The position numbers and the translations under genes were made by a program. The notes below the pieces were generated by a model. It worked only from the letters and a program-made list of their open reading frames with translations, was not told the DNA's origin and ran no database searches. A stretch of DNA of 64,000 nucleotides from Methanoregula formicica SMSP. GTDB taxonomy: Archaea > Halobacteriota > Methanomicrobia > Methanomicrobiales > Methanospirillaceae. Location of the stretch: assembly GCF_000327485.1 (NCBI RefSeq), contig NC_019943.1, positions 2,666,001-2,730,000 of the forward strand, in the 5' to 3' direction. Shown one piece after another: positions 31,728 through 41,607 of this stretch (position 1 is the stretch's first letter; each line of letters opens with the position of its first letter).

Positions 31728-34189
31728 TTTCCCCTGTTATGGAGCGGGAACTCTACCGTTACCCGTGTACCTTTTTCACTGGCGATCTCCACGGACCCCC
31801 CGAGCTGCATCGCGAGGCTCCGGATAAGCTTGAGCCCGAGGCTCGTGGTCTGGTACACGTCGATGCTTCCGGAGATGCCAACACCATTATCCTGCACGAC
31901 GATGCGGACCCGGTCGCCGGTCTGCACTGCCGAGACGTGCAGCGTCCCGTGCCGTCTCCCCATAAAGGCGTGCTTGAAGGCATTGGAGAGGACCTCGTTC
32001 ACGATCAGGGCGCAGGGGATGGCCTGGTCGACCGGCAGGTAGATCTCCTGCGTATCGATCTCCGGTTCTATCTCGGCACCGGCACGGCCGTAGATAGTAG
32101 ACAGGTCCACAACCTGGTCCCGGATCTGGCTCCCCATGTTGATCCGGTCGAACTGCTTGCTCTCGTACAGCCGCGTATGGATCTGGGCCATGGTCTTGAT
32201 CTTCATCATCATGTCGGTAAGGATACCGTGGGTCGCACTGTCCGGCGTCCGCATCCGGGTCATGTCCAGAAGGCCCGAGATGATCTGGAGGTTGTTCTTC
32301 ACCCGGTGGTGGATCTCCCGGATCAGGGTCTCCTTTTCCTGGAGGGACTGGAGCAGTTTCTCCTCGGCATGCCTCCGGTCGGTGACGTCCCGGTAGCTCA
32401 GGACCCGGCCGATGATGGCAGAGTCCATTTTCTGGGGTTTGGAATACCGCTCGAAGATCCTCCCGTCAGCCAGTTCCAGCATATCGTAGACCTCGCGGTC
32501 CTTGTTCCGTGACGTCTCGTTATTGTAGTCCGCAAACAGCGTGGGGTTCCTGACCTGCGTTTTCAGGTACGCGGTGACCTTCCGGTCGTCTCCGCTCAGG
32601 AGTATATTCTCCGGGACCTTCCACATCGAGGCAAAATTCTGGTTGTACCGGCTGATCTTCCCGCTCCGGTCCACGGCATAGATCCCGTCGGCCGTGGATT
32701 CGAGGGCTGCGTGCAGTTCGGACACGGTCTTTTTGACAAGGGCTTCCGCCTCCCTGCGCTGGGTGACCTCGTCCTTTAAGTGGGCGTTGCTGATCGCAAG
32801 CTGCTCCGTGCGCTGCTTCACCCGTTCTTCGAGAAGGTCGTGCTCCTTTTGCAGGGATTCCTCGGCTTTCCTGAGCTTGGTGATGTCACGGGCCGCGGCA
32901 AAGACCCCGATGACATGCCCGGATGCATCCCGGTACACGCTCGCATTATAGAGCACCGGCGTCACGTGCCCATCCCGGTGCCGGATCTCCAGCGCATAAT
33001 CGGTCACCAAGCCGTCACGGAATACCTTCTCGTAACCGGCTTTTGCCTTGGCCGGCTCGGTGAAATAGTCGGAGAAATCGGTCCCCACCAGTTCATCCCG
33101 GGACAACCCGGTCACCCGGGTGGTGGCCTCGTTCACGTCGCTGATCGTCCCGTCCGGGCTGATGGTGACCAGCGGGTCAAGGCTCGCCTCGATCAGGCTC
33201 CGGTTGTACGCATTCGCCTTCACGATCGCTGCCCCGGCCATCTTCTGTTCCGTGATGTCGATCCCCATCTCGAGGACCATGCGCGAGCCGTTGGTATCGG
33301 TAAAGGGGAAATCGTAGATGTCGTAGTCCCTGCCGTTCGGGCCGGTCCAGAACCAGTGGTGCGGCTCGCGGGTCTTCATCACCATGAAGGTCTCGCAGTT
33401 CTCGCAGGGGGTGTCGCGGTTAAAGAGAAATTCATGGCACCGGCGCCCGGCCGGTTCGCAGAACATCTTACGGAAGGTCCTGTTTGTGAACGGCATGCGG
33501 TATTCCGCATCGATCAGGCAGACATAGGCCGGCAGGGTCTCCAGTACATCGTACAGCTGGTGCCGCTCGGTAGTCAGGGCGTCTATTGCCCGCTTCAGTT
33601 CCCCGGTGCGTTTCTGGATATGGATTTCCAGCTCATTACGGGCGTTCCGGAGAGTTTCCTCGGCCCTTTTACGTTCGGTGATGTCGATAACCACGTACGC
33701 GAACCGGGGAAATCCCCCGGCGGGTGTCCCGATGAACGTGACGGTGGCAAGAAACCAGATCAGGGTCTTTGCCCGCGGGTCTGCGTACTCGAATGTCACG
33801 GGCTTTCCCGTTTTCCGGCTCTCGGTATAATGGCCAATCCACATCCGCAGGATATCCCGGGGTTCTCCCAGTTCAGACCCGCGTTTGTCCTTCATGTCCC
33901 GGGGTGTCAGGCCAAGAAATGCTGCGGAGACGGTGTTGCTGGCGATATGCCTGATATCGTCTTCACTGATGACTTCCACGATGCCCCGCAGGACACCGGT
34001 TGAATCAAAAAAACTCCGTAGGATCGACTCGCTTTCCCGTAGTTTTTCCAGCTCCGGGTCCTGGTCGCAGGGCATGCTTGCGGAGTCCGGGGCTGAAGGG
34101 GAACTGTGCCTGCTCTCCGCAGCGGGTTGCACATGGCGAGACGATGCCGAAAGGCCGGCCCCTGGTTGTTGCCCGATCGCTTTTCTCAT
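31724..34189 (-). CDS. PAS-domain sensor histidine kinase (HisKA_2 type)
   Basis: This 821-residue soluble kinase has about four PAS segments (roughly 45-175, 215-335, 345-465 and 505-610), coiled coils between them, then HisKA_2 with the phospho-acceptor His in [11 protein letters not shown] (about residue 627), and a HATPase ([31 protein letters not shown]). One PAS has cysteines ([18 protein letters not shown]) that might bind heme or sense redox. There is no membrane helix, so it senses a cytoplasmic signal. GGTGATGGCAG precedes ATG 34189. It is coupled to the response regulator. Confidence 0.92.
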   Translation of the reverse strand: MRKAIGQQPGAGLSASSRHVQPAAESRHSSPSAPDSASMPCDQDPELEKLRESESILRSFFDSTGVLRGIVEVISEDDIRHIASNTVSAAFLGLTPRDMKDKRGSELGEPRDILRMWIGHYTESRKTGKPVTFEYADPRAKTLIWFLATVTFIGTPAGGFPRFAYVVIDITERKRAEETLRNARNELEIHIQKRTGELKRAIDALTTERHQLYDVLETLPAYVCLIDAEYRMPFTNRTFRKMFCEPAGRRCHEFLFNRDTPCENCETFMVMKTREPHHWFWTGPNGRDYDIYDFPFTDTNGSRMVLEMGIDITEQKMAGAAIVKANAYNRSLIEASLDPLVTISPDGTISDVNEATTRVTGLSRDELVGTDFSDYFTEPAKAKAGYEKVFRDGLVTDYALEIRHRDGHVTPVLYNASVYRDASGHVIGVFAAARDITKLRKAEESLQKEHDLLEERVKQRTEQLAISNAHLKDEVTQRREAEALVKKTVSELHAALESTADGIYAVDRSGKISRYNQNFASMWKVPENILLSGDDRKVTAYLKTQVRNPTLFADYNNETSRNKDREVYDMLELADGRIFERYSKPQKMDSAIIGRVLSYRDVTDRRHAEEKLLQSLQEKETLIREIHHRVKNNLQIISGLLDMTRMRTPDSATHGILTDMMMKIKTMAQIHTRLYESKQFDRINMGSQIRDQVVDLSTIYGRAGAEIEPEIDTQEIYLPVDQAIPCALIVNEVLSNAFKHAFMGRRHGTLHVSAVQTGDRVRIVVQDNGVGISGSIDVYQTTSLGLKLIRSLAMQLGGSVEIASEKGTRVTVEFPLHNRGK

Positions 34190-34339
34190 CTGCCATCACC
34201 GCTACCGGGATTTCCAGGAACACGGGTATGCCGGAACAATACCCACGGTCCCGTACCTGCACGCATCCGGTTATCGTACTGTAAACCTCGTGGCAGGTTT
34301 AAAAAAGGATATGGTTTTGTTGCAGATTTTGAAACGATA

Positions 34340-34450
34340 GGGAGGATGACTCTCACCACAGCGAAGAACGCTTCGCGTTCTTCTTATGGTTCGGGTCTTC
34401 GACCCTCACCACAGCGAAGCCCGACAGGTCGTCAGGGCTAACGGGTGAGA
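34340..34450. repeat. Hairpin island 1
   Basis: GAAGAACGC (34363-34371) and GCGTTCTTC (34375-34383) form a 9-bp perfect stem with loop TTC; GGGTC (34393-34397) and GACCC (34401-34405) form a second with the same loop. CTCACCACAGCGAAG occurs twice (34352-34366 and 34405-34419). The region is intergenic and belongs with the islands at 43.4 and 55.8 kb. Confidence 0.7.
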
Positions 34451-34683
34451 GAACTGCAGTTTTTTAAAGAACCTAACAGACGAAGGAGATCTTCTCCGGT
34501 CTCAGCCCCTGCGGGGTTCAACATCACCGGAGTCGTTAATCCGGAAAGAGGAGAGAGGTCACTACCCTTCCAGTGCTAAGGGGGGTTGGTAGGGGTTCCT
34601 CAGCGGGAGGGGGGCCCCGCGCCGGTTCCGGGCCGGGACAAAGGGTGGGGTGGGTACCTCTGCCCTGGCCGGATTCCCCGCAT

Positions 34684-34732
34684 ATGAGAATTATTGTTCC
34701 CAATATGAGAAATGTTTTTATCTAAATGAGAA
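34684..34732 (+). promoter_or_regulatory. Three ATGAGAA repeats at 21-bp spacing, operator array
   Basis: ATGAGAA lies at 34684-34690, 34705-34711 and 34726-34732, exactly 21 bp apart (two helical turns). A fourth, 34755-34761, lies at the start codon of DUF2178 itself, 29 bp further. A TATA-like TTTTTATCT at 34714-34722 lies between copies two and three. A regulator binding one face of the helix, such as the XRE protein downstream, is the likely reader. Confidence 0.65.
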
Positions 34733-34754
34733 ACATATGTTACATTGTGAAATC

Positions 34755-35318
34755 ATGAGAATGAAGACATATTATGCGGTGGTCGGCTGCGTCATCGCGG
34801 CCGAGATCCTGTGTCTCGGGATCGCGATAACCACGGGCAATCCGGTCATCCCGGCGTTGCTCATCCTCGCCGGAATTGCAGTCGTATGGTTCGCAAAACG
34901 GAAAGTAACGGACGTGATGAGCGATGACCTGTCCGACACGATCTACGGCAAGGCAGCCCTCAATGCCCTCATCGTGACCATCATTGTTGCCGCTATCCTG
35001 TACGCGGGGGCCATGACCTGGTACTTCAACTCCGGATATGGCGGGGGATTCCATACGTTCCCGAACGGCTCGGTGAGCGTCGGATTCGCAACGGAGGCGC
35101 CGTTCAGGCAGGGAGATACCTGGAATTACTACCTCATCCCCGACCCGGCGAACATGACCGGGGAGGATTTCTGGGGCCTCGACCTGCTCTTCAAGAACGG
35201 CCACCAGGCCCGTGAATTCCCCCTGGTATTCGGGATCGGCATGGGCTTCATTGTCCTCCTCCTCACCGCCCTCTATGCGGCATTTTCTTATTACTATACC
35301 CGGAAATATGAGGAATAG
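34755..35318 (+). CDS. DUF2178-family membrane protein
   Basis: This 187-residue protein has membrane helices at about 6-26 and 28-45, a soluble strip RKVTDVMSDDLSDTIYGKAA typical of DUF2178, a further helix at about 75-95, an outer loop with YLIPDPANMTGEDFWG, and a last helix at about 150-175. The frame is open from 34650 but the family begins at about 34755-34761. It lies 6 bp ahead of the XRE regulator; this pair is a known membrane-protein-plus-HTH arrangement. Confidence 0.78.
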   Translation: MRMKTYYAVVGCVIAAEILCLGIAITTGNPVIPALLILAGIAVVWFAKRKVTDVMSDDLSDTIYGKAALNALIVTIIVAAILYAGAMTWYFNSGYGGGFHTFPNGSVSVGFATEAPFRQGDTWNYYLIPDPANMTGEDFWGLDLLFKNGHQAREFPLVFGIGMGFIVLLLTALYAAFSYYYTRKYEE

Positions 35319-35324
35319 CGAGCG

Positions 35325-35525
35325 ATGAAGAACAAAATCAAGGTCTACCGGGCCATGCACGACATGACGCAGGAGGAGCTTGCCGAGCTCCTGCACGTCA
35401 CCCGCAGGACGATCAACTCCATCGAGCGGGAGAAGTACAACCCGTCCATTGAGGTCGCGTTCCGGATTGCCCGGCTCTTCAATGTCCCCGTCGAGGAGAT
35501 CTTCAGCCTCGACGAAGGGGAATAA
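35325..35525 (+). CDS. XRE-family helix-turn-helix regulator
   Basis: This 66-residue protein is a single HTH_3 domain: IKVYRAMHDMTQEELAELLH, then VTRRTINSIEREKYNPSIEV and a short helix FNVPVEEIFSLDEGE. This small form is typical of regulators paired with DUF2178-like membrane proteins. It probably binds the ATGAGAA array ahead of its own operon. Confidence 0.9.
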   Translation: MKNKIKVYRAMHDMTQEELAELLHVTRRTINSIEREKYNPSIEVAFRIARLFNVPVEEIFSLDEGE

Positions 35526-35567
35526 CGCCTTTTTCCCCGGGAGACTCCTTGCCTGCCCTCCTGCAGC

Positions 35568-35688
35568 CCGATCATGTACCCGTACTGCGAGTACACGTTC
35601 CGGACCAGCTCCATGGCCTTCGGGTTGCCCCAGTCCTGCATCCATTCCGAGACCAGCGATTCGGTCATGATGGGGATAACGCCGGCCC
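35568..35688 (-). pseudogene. 3' fragment of an isochorismatase-like gene
   Basis: The leftward frame reads AGVIPIMTESLVSEWMQDWG then NPKAMELVRNVYSQYGYMIG, matching the last 40 residues of the intact gene at 17662-18273 with few differences, and continues to an in-frame LQ end. The 5' 160 codons are missing. It lies 40 bp beyond the XRE gene, read against it, and 24 bp before the end of the histidine kinase. Confidence 0.8.
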
Positions 35689-35711
35689 ACCTTCAGGCAG
35701 GCCGGTCCCGG

Positions 35712-37853
35712 TTACAGGCCGGTCTTCCGCCACGCCCCGTCCGGTACCACAATCTCGAACCGCACGCCCTTCCCCGGCTCACCGTTCTCCACAATGGAGA
35801 TACCGGTGATCGCAAGGATCTCGCGGGAGAGGAAGAGCCCAAGGCCGGTGTGCTTCCCGAATCCTTTCCGGAAGAGTTTCTGCTTGTCGGCCTCGCTCAC
35901 GCCCACCCCATTGTCCCGGTAGATGATCACAAGCTCCTCACCGGTTTCCTCTGCGGAGAATTGCGCGGTGGTTACCCGCTCCCCGTGCCGGAGCGAGTTC
36001 TCCATGAGGTTGAAGAAGACCTTGACGATCAGCGGATCGGCGAATATCTCAATGCCATCTACCGCTACCTGCACATCGACGCCAGCAGGGCAGAGCTGGG
36101 TGAGCGCCTCGTTCATGACCGCGCCGGCATCCTGCCACCGGGGCTCATTGACCCCGATATCCTCGTAGTATTTCGTGAACTCGATCTGCCGCTGGATGGC
36201 CTCCGCCGCCTGGTCCTCTTTTGTGATAAACGCCTCGTACTTCGTGCCTTTGAGGTCCTCTTTCGAGAGTTCCAGGTATGCCCGGAGTCCCATGATCTGG
36301 TTGAGGATGTCATGGCGGGTGATGGAGGAGAGCATGTTCAGTTTTTTAAGGGCACTTTTTAAGGCCTCCTCCGCTTTCTTCCGTTTCGAGATGTCCCGGA
36401 TTATTCCCTCGGTCCCGGCATATCCCCCCACTTCGTCCGTCTGCAACCGGACCGTAAGGGATACCCAGAACGCCGAACCATCGGATTTTTTGAATTCCGC
36501 CTCCCAGTCCTGCACAGCACCGTTTCGCGCCTTCAATGCATCGAGGAGCTCTTCGCGTTTCTGCGGATCTTTCCACAGGGACGTTATTGGCAATCCGATC
36601 AGGTCCTGTACCGATCCGTACCCGAATACCTTCACTGCCGAGGGGCTTGCCATGACGATCGTATTCTCCCTGCTGACCCGGAAGAAGACGTCCTGGATAT
36701 TCTCGATCACGGTACGGTACCGTTCCTCGCTCTTGCGGAGCGCTGCTTCCATCTTTTTCCGCTCTGTGATATCATGGAGGATGTGGACACTCCCGGCAAC
36801 CGTACCGTCAGGATCGCGGATGGGTGAGACGGTCAGGAAGAAATCGCCATGGAGGTTCTCTTCATGGATATCGACCGAATGGCTATGGCCATCTGTGAGA
36901 AGGAGCCGGTGCGGGCAGAGCCCGTGGGGAACTGCGGTATGGTGGACTACATCATGGCACTGGAGCCCGACCGCCTCTGCCGTTGAAATGCCCAGACGAT
37001 CGGCCATTGCCCTGTTTACCCGGGCGATCCGGAACTGGTTGTCGATGATCGCTATCATATCCGGGACGGCATCGAACGTGCGTTCCCATTGCTCCTTCTC
37101 CATCAGGATCGCTTTCTGGAACCGCTGCCGCTCGGTAATATCATGGGCGATCTCCGAGATCCCGATGATCTCCCCCCGGTTGTTCCGGATCGGGGAAAGG
37201 GAGAGGGAGATCTGGATGTGCGTGCCGTCTTTTGTTATCCGTTCGGTCTCGAAGCGCTCAACAACATCTCCCTGCCGGATCCTCTCCATCAGGTGGCGCT
37301 TTTCCTCCTGCCGATCCGGGGGAATGATCCTGAATAATGAATGCCCTGCAATCTCCTCCGCGGTGTACCCGTAGAGCATTTCAGCGCCCCGGTTCCAGTC
37401 CGTAACGATACCGTCGAACGTCTCACTGATGATTGCATCTCCGGAAGACCGCACCACCGATACCAGGCGCCGGCACATCTGGGTGTCGTGGTGCATCCGG
37501 CCGCTGATATTCGAGACAACTGCGGCGATGATGACAAAGACCGCCGAGCGTGCAATCGCAGAAACCATTTCCGCGTTTGTCGGTGCGACGACCGTGAACG
37601 CCAGTGCGCAATAGCACAGGGACAGGCCAAGGGTAAAGAGAATCCCGCGCTTCGGGTAATAATAGGCGGTCAGGATGATGGGGAAGTACAACAGGTGGGG
37701 GAGAACGTACGAGATGCCATGGGTAAGCCCGAACACGTTCAGGAGAAGAAATGCTAGGGAACTGATGACGATCAGGGCGGGAACCAGGTAGGGCCTCTTC
37801 CCGAGATCATCAAAGAATAAAAAATCCATTCTCCGGCATCCCGCTTTTACCAT
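35712..37853 (-). CDS. Membrane PAS sensor histidine kinase
   Basis: This 713-residue protein starts with four predicted membrane helices (about 20-115, including PHLLYFPIILTAYYYPKRG), then three PAS domains (about 130-255, 265-375 and 385-495), and a kinase core with TRHDILNQIMG (phospho-His about residue 511), NLMENSLRHGE, DNGVGVSE and HTGLGLFLS. The frame is open to 37943, but ATG 37853 has AGGA eight bases upstream. One PAS has a Cys/His-rich stretch (CHDVVHHTAVPHGLCPH) that could bind heme or metal. No response regulator is adjacent. Confidence 0.9.
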   Translation of the reverse strand: MVKAGCRRMDFLFFDDLGKRPYLVPALIVISSLAFLLLNVFGLTHGISYVLPHLLYFPIILTAYYYPKRGILFTLGLSLCYCALAFTVVAPTNAEMVSAIARSAVFVIIAAVVSNISGRMHHDTQMCRRLVSVVRSSGDAIISETFDGIVTDWNRGAEMLYGYTAEEIAGHSLFRIIPPDRQEEKRHLMERIRQGDVVERFETERITKDGTHIQISLSLSPIRNNRGEIIGISEIAHDITERQRFQKAILMEKEQWERTFDAVPDMIAIIDNQFRIARVNRAMADRLGISTAEAVGLQCHDVVHHTAVPHGLCPHRLLLTDGHSHSVDIHEENLHGDFFLTVSPIRDPDGTVAGSVHILHDITERKKMEAALRKSEERYRTVIENIQDVFFRVSRENTIVMASPSAVKVFGYGSVQDLIGLPITSLWKDPQKREELLDALKARNGAVQDWEAEFKKSDGSAFWVSLTVRLQTDEVGGYAGTEGIIRDISKRKKAEEALKSALKKLNMLSSITRHDILNQIMGLRAYLELSKEDLKGTKYEAFITKEDQAAEAIQRQIEFTKYYEDIGVNEPRWQDAGAVMNEALTQLCPAGVDVQVAVDGIEIFADPLIVKVFFNLMENSLRHGERVTTAQFSAEETGEELVIIYRDNGVGVSEADKQKLFRKGFGKHTGLGLFLSREILAITGISIVENGEPGKGVRFEIVVPDGAWRKTGL

Positions 37854-38129
37854 CAGTAATTCCTGTAACAATTTAAAGATTGGCGCGGGAACTGAGGCGG
37901 GATGATCACCCTCGCGGAGGTTCCTCGAGAGCCGGATACTCATCAGGGGCCCTTACCTTTACTGATTGGGAGAGCTAAGGATGAGCCCCCCTCCCGGGCA
38001 GATGGAAAGGGGCGTTCTTTACCCATATCGATCGATCCATCACGAGAAAATAGTTAATAATACGTTACAAATCCAACTAAGCACTACGAGACCATCCTTC
38101 AATATATCCAGTATTTTTGGTGAGATGAT

Positions 38130-38804
38130 ATGAGCGACAATATGTACCTGGACCAGCAGCCGATGGCAGCGGTGACCTTTGCGGAGAACCCGGAACCCCG
38201 CTGCCCCTGCCTCCTGCTGCTCGACACGTCGGGATCGATGGCCGGCGAGGCAATAGCGGAACTCAATGCCGGTATCAAATCATTTTATGCCGAACTCCAG
38301 AGCGACTCCCTTGCGATAAAGCGGGTCGAAGTTGCCCTGATGACCTTTGGGCCTGTCCGGGTCATCAGCGAATTCAACACCGCGGAATGCGTCTTTGACC
38401 CGGAGCTCGTGGCCGAGGGAGATACCCCCATCGGCGAGGCGATCCGGAAGGGGATCGAGCTGATCCGTGCACGGAAAGAGCAGTACCGGGCAAACGGCAT
38501 CTCGTTCTACCGCCCGTGGATCTTCCTGATCACCGACGGCGCACCGACCGACGAGTGGCAGAGCGCCGCAGCCCTCGTCCGCGAGGGCGAGGCTAGTAAA
38601 AACTTTGCTTTCTTTACGATTGGCGTCAACAAGGCGGACATGAAAGTCTTAAAGCAGATCTCGGTCCGCGAGCCCGTGAAACTCCAGGGCCTCAAATTCC
38701 GCGAGTTCTTCCAGTGGCTCTCCAACTCCATGAAGTCCGCGTCCCGCTCCAACCCCGGGGACCGCATCCAGCTGGCTCCCCCGCTCGGCTGGAGCGAGAT
38801 ATGA
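38130..38804 (+). CDS. VWA-domain protein, TerY-like (triad gene 1)
   Basis: This 224-residue von Willebrand A domain has a full MIDAS: DTSGSMAGE (Asp32, Ser34, Ser36), the Thr site near GDTPIGEAI, and ITDGAPTDEW. That places it among TerY-like metal-dependent adhesion modules. The ATG at 38130 follows GGTGAGATGAT. It overlaps the PP2C gene by four bases and is followed by a kinase; this VWA-PP2C-kinase set is the TerY-P triad associated with ter-type stress response systems. Confidence 0.88.
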   Translation: MSDNMYLDQQPMAAVTFAENPEPRCPCLLLLDTSGSMAGEAIAELNAGIKSFYAELQSDSLAIKRVEVALMTFGPVRVISEFNTAECVFDPELVAEGDTPIGEAIRKGIELIRARKEQYRANGISFYRPWIFLITDGAPTDEWQSAAALVREGEASKNFAFFTIGVNKADMKVLKQISVREPVKLQGLKFREFFQWLSNSMKSASRSNPGDRIQLAPPLGWSEI

Positions 38805-39562
38805 GCTGGAAGGTTGCCGCATCGTCTGTCACGGGAAGTTCGCACGCAAACCGGGGGGAGAGCGGGCAGGACTTCTGCCGTGCAGGCTCCATCCGGATTG
38901 CCGACAGTGAGTACTTTATCGGCCTTGTTGCCGATGGCGCCGGGAGCACGACCGATGGCGGCAGGGGGGCGGAGATCGCCTGCGATACCCTGCACGCATC
39001 CATCCTCGACACTCTCCGTCAGGATGGCAGCATTGCCGCGATCACCGACGACATGATCCGCACATGGGTCACCGCTGCCCGGGAAGCGATTTCTGCAGAA
39101 GCACAGGGAAAGGGAAAGCGGATCCGTGACTATGCCTGCACGCTCCTCGGGGCAGCAGCAGGCGACAGCCATGCGCTCTTCTTCCAGATCGGCGATGGCG
39201 CCATCGTGATCCGCGTGGACAGCGCATACCAGACCGTCTTCTGGCCCGAACAGGGGGAGTACGCCAACACCACCTTCTTCCTCTCCGACGAGACCTACCG
39301 GGACACTCTCAGCATCCGGCACCGCGACGGTTCGCCGGATGAGATCGCTCTCTTCTCTGACGGCCTCCAGAACCTCGCCCTCTCCTTTGCGCAGAAGCAG
39401 GCCCATGCCGGGTTTTTCCAGCCGCTCTTTGCTGCCCTCCGGAACGATCCGGCATCAGGCTTCTCCGACTTTGCCGGGCAGCTTGAGCGCTTCCTCCTCC
39501 GGGACGATGTCTCGGCACGGAGCGACGACGACAAGACCCTTGTCCTTGCCGTGCAGGGATAA
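38801..39562 (+). CDS. PP2C-family protein phosphatase (triad gene 2)
   Basis: This 253-residue protein has VADGAGSTTDGGRGAEIACD (metal-binding Asp), GAAAGDSHALFFQIGDGAIV and ALFSDGLQNLA, then SDDDKTLVL near the end, the four metal-acid motifs of PP2C/PPM phosphatases. It probably dephosphorylates the targets of the neighbouring kinase. The ATG overlaps the VWA stop (ATGA). The gene is 3 bp from the kinase gene. Confidence 0.9.
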   Translation: MSWKVAASSVTGSSHANRGESGQDFCRAGSIRIADSEYFIGLVADGAGSTTDGGRGAEIACDTLHASILDTLRQDGSIAAITDDMIRTWVTAAREAISAEAQGKGKRIRDYACTLLGAAAGDSHALFFQIGDGAIVIRVDSAYQTVFWPEQGEYANTTFFLSDETYRDTLSIRHRDGSPDEIALFSDGLQNLALSFAQKQAHAGFFQPLFAALRNDPASGFSDFAGQLERFLLRDDVSARSDDDKTLVLAVQG

Positions 39563-39565
39563 TCC

Positions 39566-41584
39566 ATGACAACAACCGCTTCCCGATCCCCGTTCTATGA
39601 CAGCCGCGGCAGCCCGGTCCGCCTCGGCAGGCGCATCGGGAGCGGGGGCGAAGGGGACGTGTATGAACTGCTCTCCTCCCCCACTACGACGGTTGCCAAG
39701 ATCTACAAAAAGCCGCTCGAAGAGCACAAGCAGGAGAAACTCCGGCTGATGGCCCGGGGCTGTAACGACGAGCTGGAGGCGATCTCGGCCTGGCCCACCG
39801 ACGTGCTCTCCTCCCGGCCCGGCGGCCCGGTGGTCGGCTTCATCATGCCGAGGATCTCGGACGCGGAACCGGTCCACAAGGTGTACGGGCCCACCCACCG
39901 CAAGGAGACCTTCCCCCACGCCGACTGGCGCTTCCTGGTCCGGGCGGCAAAGAACCTTGCAGCCGCGTTCTGCGTCATCCACAAATACGGCTACGTTATC
40001 GGGGATGTCAACGAGGGGAACATTCTCGTCAACGACACGGCCTGTGTCCGGCTCATCGATTGCGACTCGTTCCAGGTGCGGTCAGGAGGCCGGACCTATT
40101 ACTGCGAGGTAGGCGTTGCGCACTTCACCCCGCCGGAGCTCCAGAAGACGGACACCTACCGGCTCGAACGGACCGCCAACCAGGACAACTTCGGGCTTGC
40201 CGTCCTGATCTTCCAGCTCCTCTTTTTGGGGAGGCACCCGTATGCCGGCGTCTATTCCGGGAAAGAGGACATGCCTATCGAAAAAGCCATCGCCGAGTTC
40301 CGGTTCCCGTACGGCAGGAATGCCCGGGCGCGCCTGATGGCTCCGCCGCCCAACTCCGTGGGGCTCGCGGTTGTCCCGGACACGATTGCCTCGCTCTTCG
40401 AGCAGGCCTTTGCCGATGGGGGGATGCGGGATGGCGGCCGGCCGACCGCGGAGGAGTGGTGGGACGCCCTCGACCCCTTCGAGAGCAGGCTCCGCCGGTG
40501 CGGCACGGACGGCGTCCATTACTATTATGCCGGCCTCTCGTCCTGCCCGTGGTGCCGGCTTGAAGCAGCATCCGGTGTCCTGCTCTTCCTCTCGGCAGAC
40601 AGCATAACGAAGATCGACCTCCGGCGCGAGATGCAGAAAATCGAGGCGATACCTTCACCGGGTGCGCTGCCGGCTGTTACGCCCGGCATGTATTACGTGC
40701 AGCCTGCGCCCCTCGCACCAGCGGTCCGCCAGTCGCTGCAGTTCCGCAAGTTCCGTCAGCTGACCGGCATTACCCTGGCGGTTGCCTGCCTCATCCTTGC
40801 CATCGGCGAACTGGTCACCGATCCGCTCGTGATCCTCCTGATCGGCCTTGTTGCCATCGCTCTCTTCTTTGTGCCCGGCAGAGAGGAGACGGAGCGGAAG
40901 AAGCGCTGGTCCCATCTCGAGACGGCGGAATACATGTGGCGGCTCTGGAGCAAAAAATGGACCGACGAGGCCGGCGACGCAGCATTTTCCGCGCAGCTTG
41001 CCCGGATCCGGGAACTCCGTCAGGCCTACGAACGGATCGACCGGGAGTTCCAGCGGGGCGTCATGGCACTCGAAAAGACCGTGCGCGACGAGCAGATCAG
41101 CGGATTTTTAGAGCGGTACGCGATCGCGTCGGGCAGCCTCACGCGGATCAGTCCCACCCAGATGGCGGCCCTGACTGCCGCGGGGATTGTGACTGCCGCT
41201 GACGTGACGCCCGGCAAACTCCGGCGCGTTCCGCTTCTCGATCCAAAGGTCTCCGGTGAGCTGATCTCCTGGCGGGAGCGGCTGGAGAAGGCATTCCTGT
41301 TCGATCCCGGAAAAGGCGGGAGCCGGTCCGGGATCCGGGCGCTCGTCCACAAGTACCAGCCGCAGATGCGGCCGGTCGAGGCGGAGCTGGTGCAGGGGGT
41401 CCACCGGCTTGCACGAATCCAGCAGGACGTATTCAAAAAACGGGTCAGCCTCCGGGCCCCGGTCGAGAAACGGGCTAAGGAGCTCGCCCAGGCACGGGCA
41501 GACTACCGCCCCTTCGAGAGCGACATCGAGGAGGCGATCCGCCGGGATATCGAGACGCTCATCCAGCGTATCGTTGCCCGGTAA
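39566..41584 (+). CDS. Protein kinase with C-terminal membrane and helix-hairpin-helix parts (triad gene 3)
   Basis: This 672-residue protein has a Ser/Thr kinase domain at about 18-300: glycine loop GSGGEGDVYEL, Lys45 in VAKIYKK, catalytic loop GDVNEGNILV (Asp147, Asn152) and LIDCDSF (Asp165 in place of the usual DFG). Then a CPWC pair at about 330, two membrane helices at about 395-435, a coiled coil, and an HhH-like segment (TQMAALTAAGIVTAADV). It is the kinase of the VWA-PP2C-kinase triad. The HRD Arg is missing, as in other kinases of these triads. Confidence 0.9.
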   Translation: MTTTASRSPFYDSRGSPVRLGRRIGSGGEGDVYELLSSPTTTVAKIYKKPLEEHKQEKLRLMARGCNDELEAISAWPTDVLSSRPGGPVVGFIMPRISDAEPVHKVYGPTHRKETFPHADWRFLVRAAKNLAAAFCVIHKYGYVIGDVNEGNILVNDTACVRLIDCDSFQVRSGGRTYYCEVGVAHFTPPELQKTDTYRLERTANQDNFGLAVLIFQLLFLGRHPYAGVYSGKEDMPIEKAIAEFRFPYGRNARARLMAPPPNSVGLAVVPDTIASLFEQAFADGGMRDGGRPTAEEWWDALDPFESRLRRCGTDGVHYYYAGLSSCPWCRLEAASGVLLFLSADSITKIDLRREMQKIEAIPSPGALPAVTPGMYYVQPAPLAPAVRQSLQFRKFRQLTGITLAVACLILAIGELVTDPLVILLIGLVAIALFFVPGREETERKKRWSHLETAEYMWRLWSKKWTDEAGDAAFSAQLARIRELRQAYERIDREFQRGVMALEKTVRDEQISGFLERYAIASGSLTRISPTQMAALTAAGIVTAADVTPGKLRRVPLLDPKVSGELISWRERLEKAFLFDPGKGGSRSGIRALVHKYQPQMRPVEAELVQGVHRLARIQQDVFKKRVSLRAPVEKRAKELAQARADYRPFESDIEEAIRRDIETLIQRIVAR

Positions 41585-41607
41585 CCGTCGGAGTCTGCAC
41601 CCCCTTA

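Noticed and set aside
32780-34003. Rightward 407-codon frame antisense to the PAS kinase
   Set aside because: Composition typical of antisense shadow in GC-rich DNA; kinase domains on the other strand are unambiguous.
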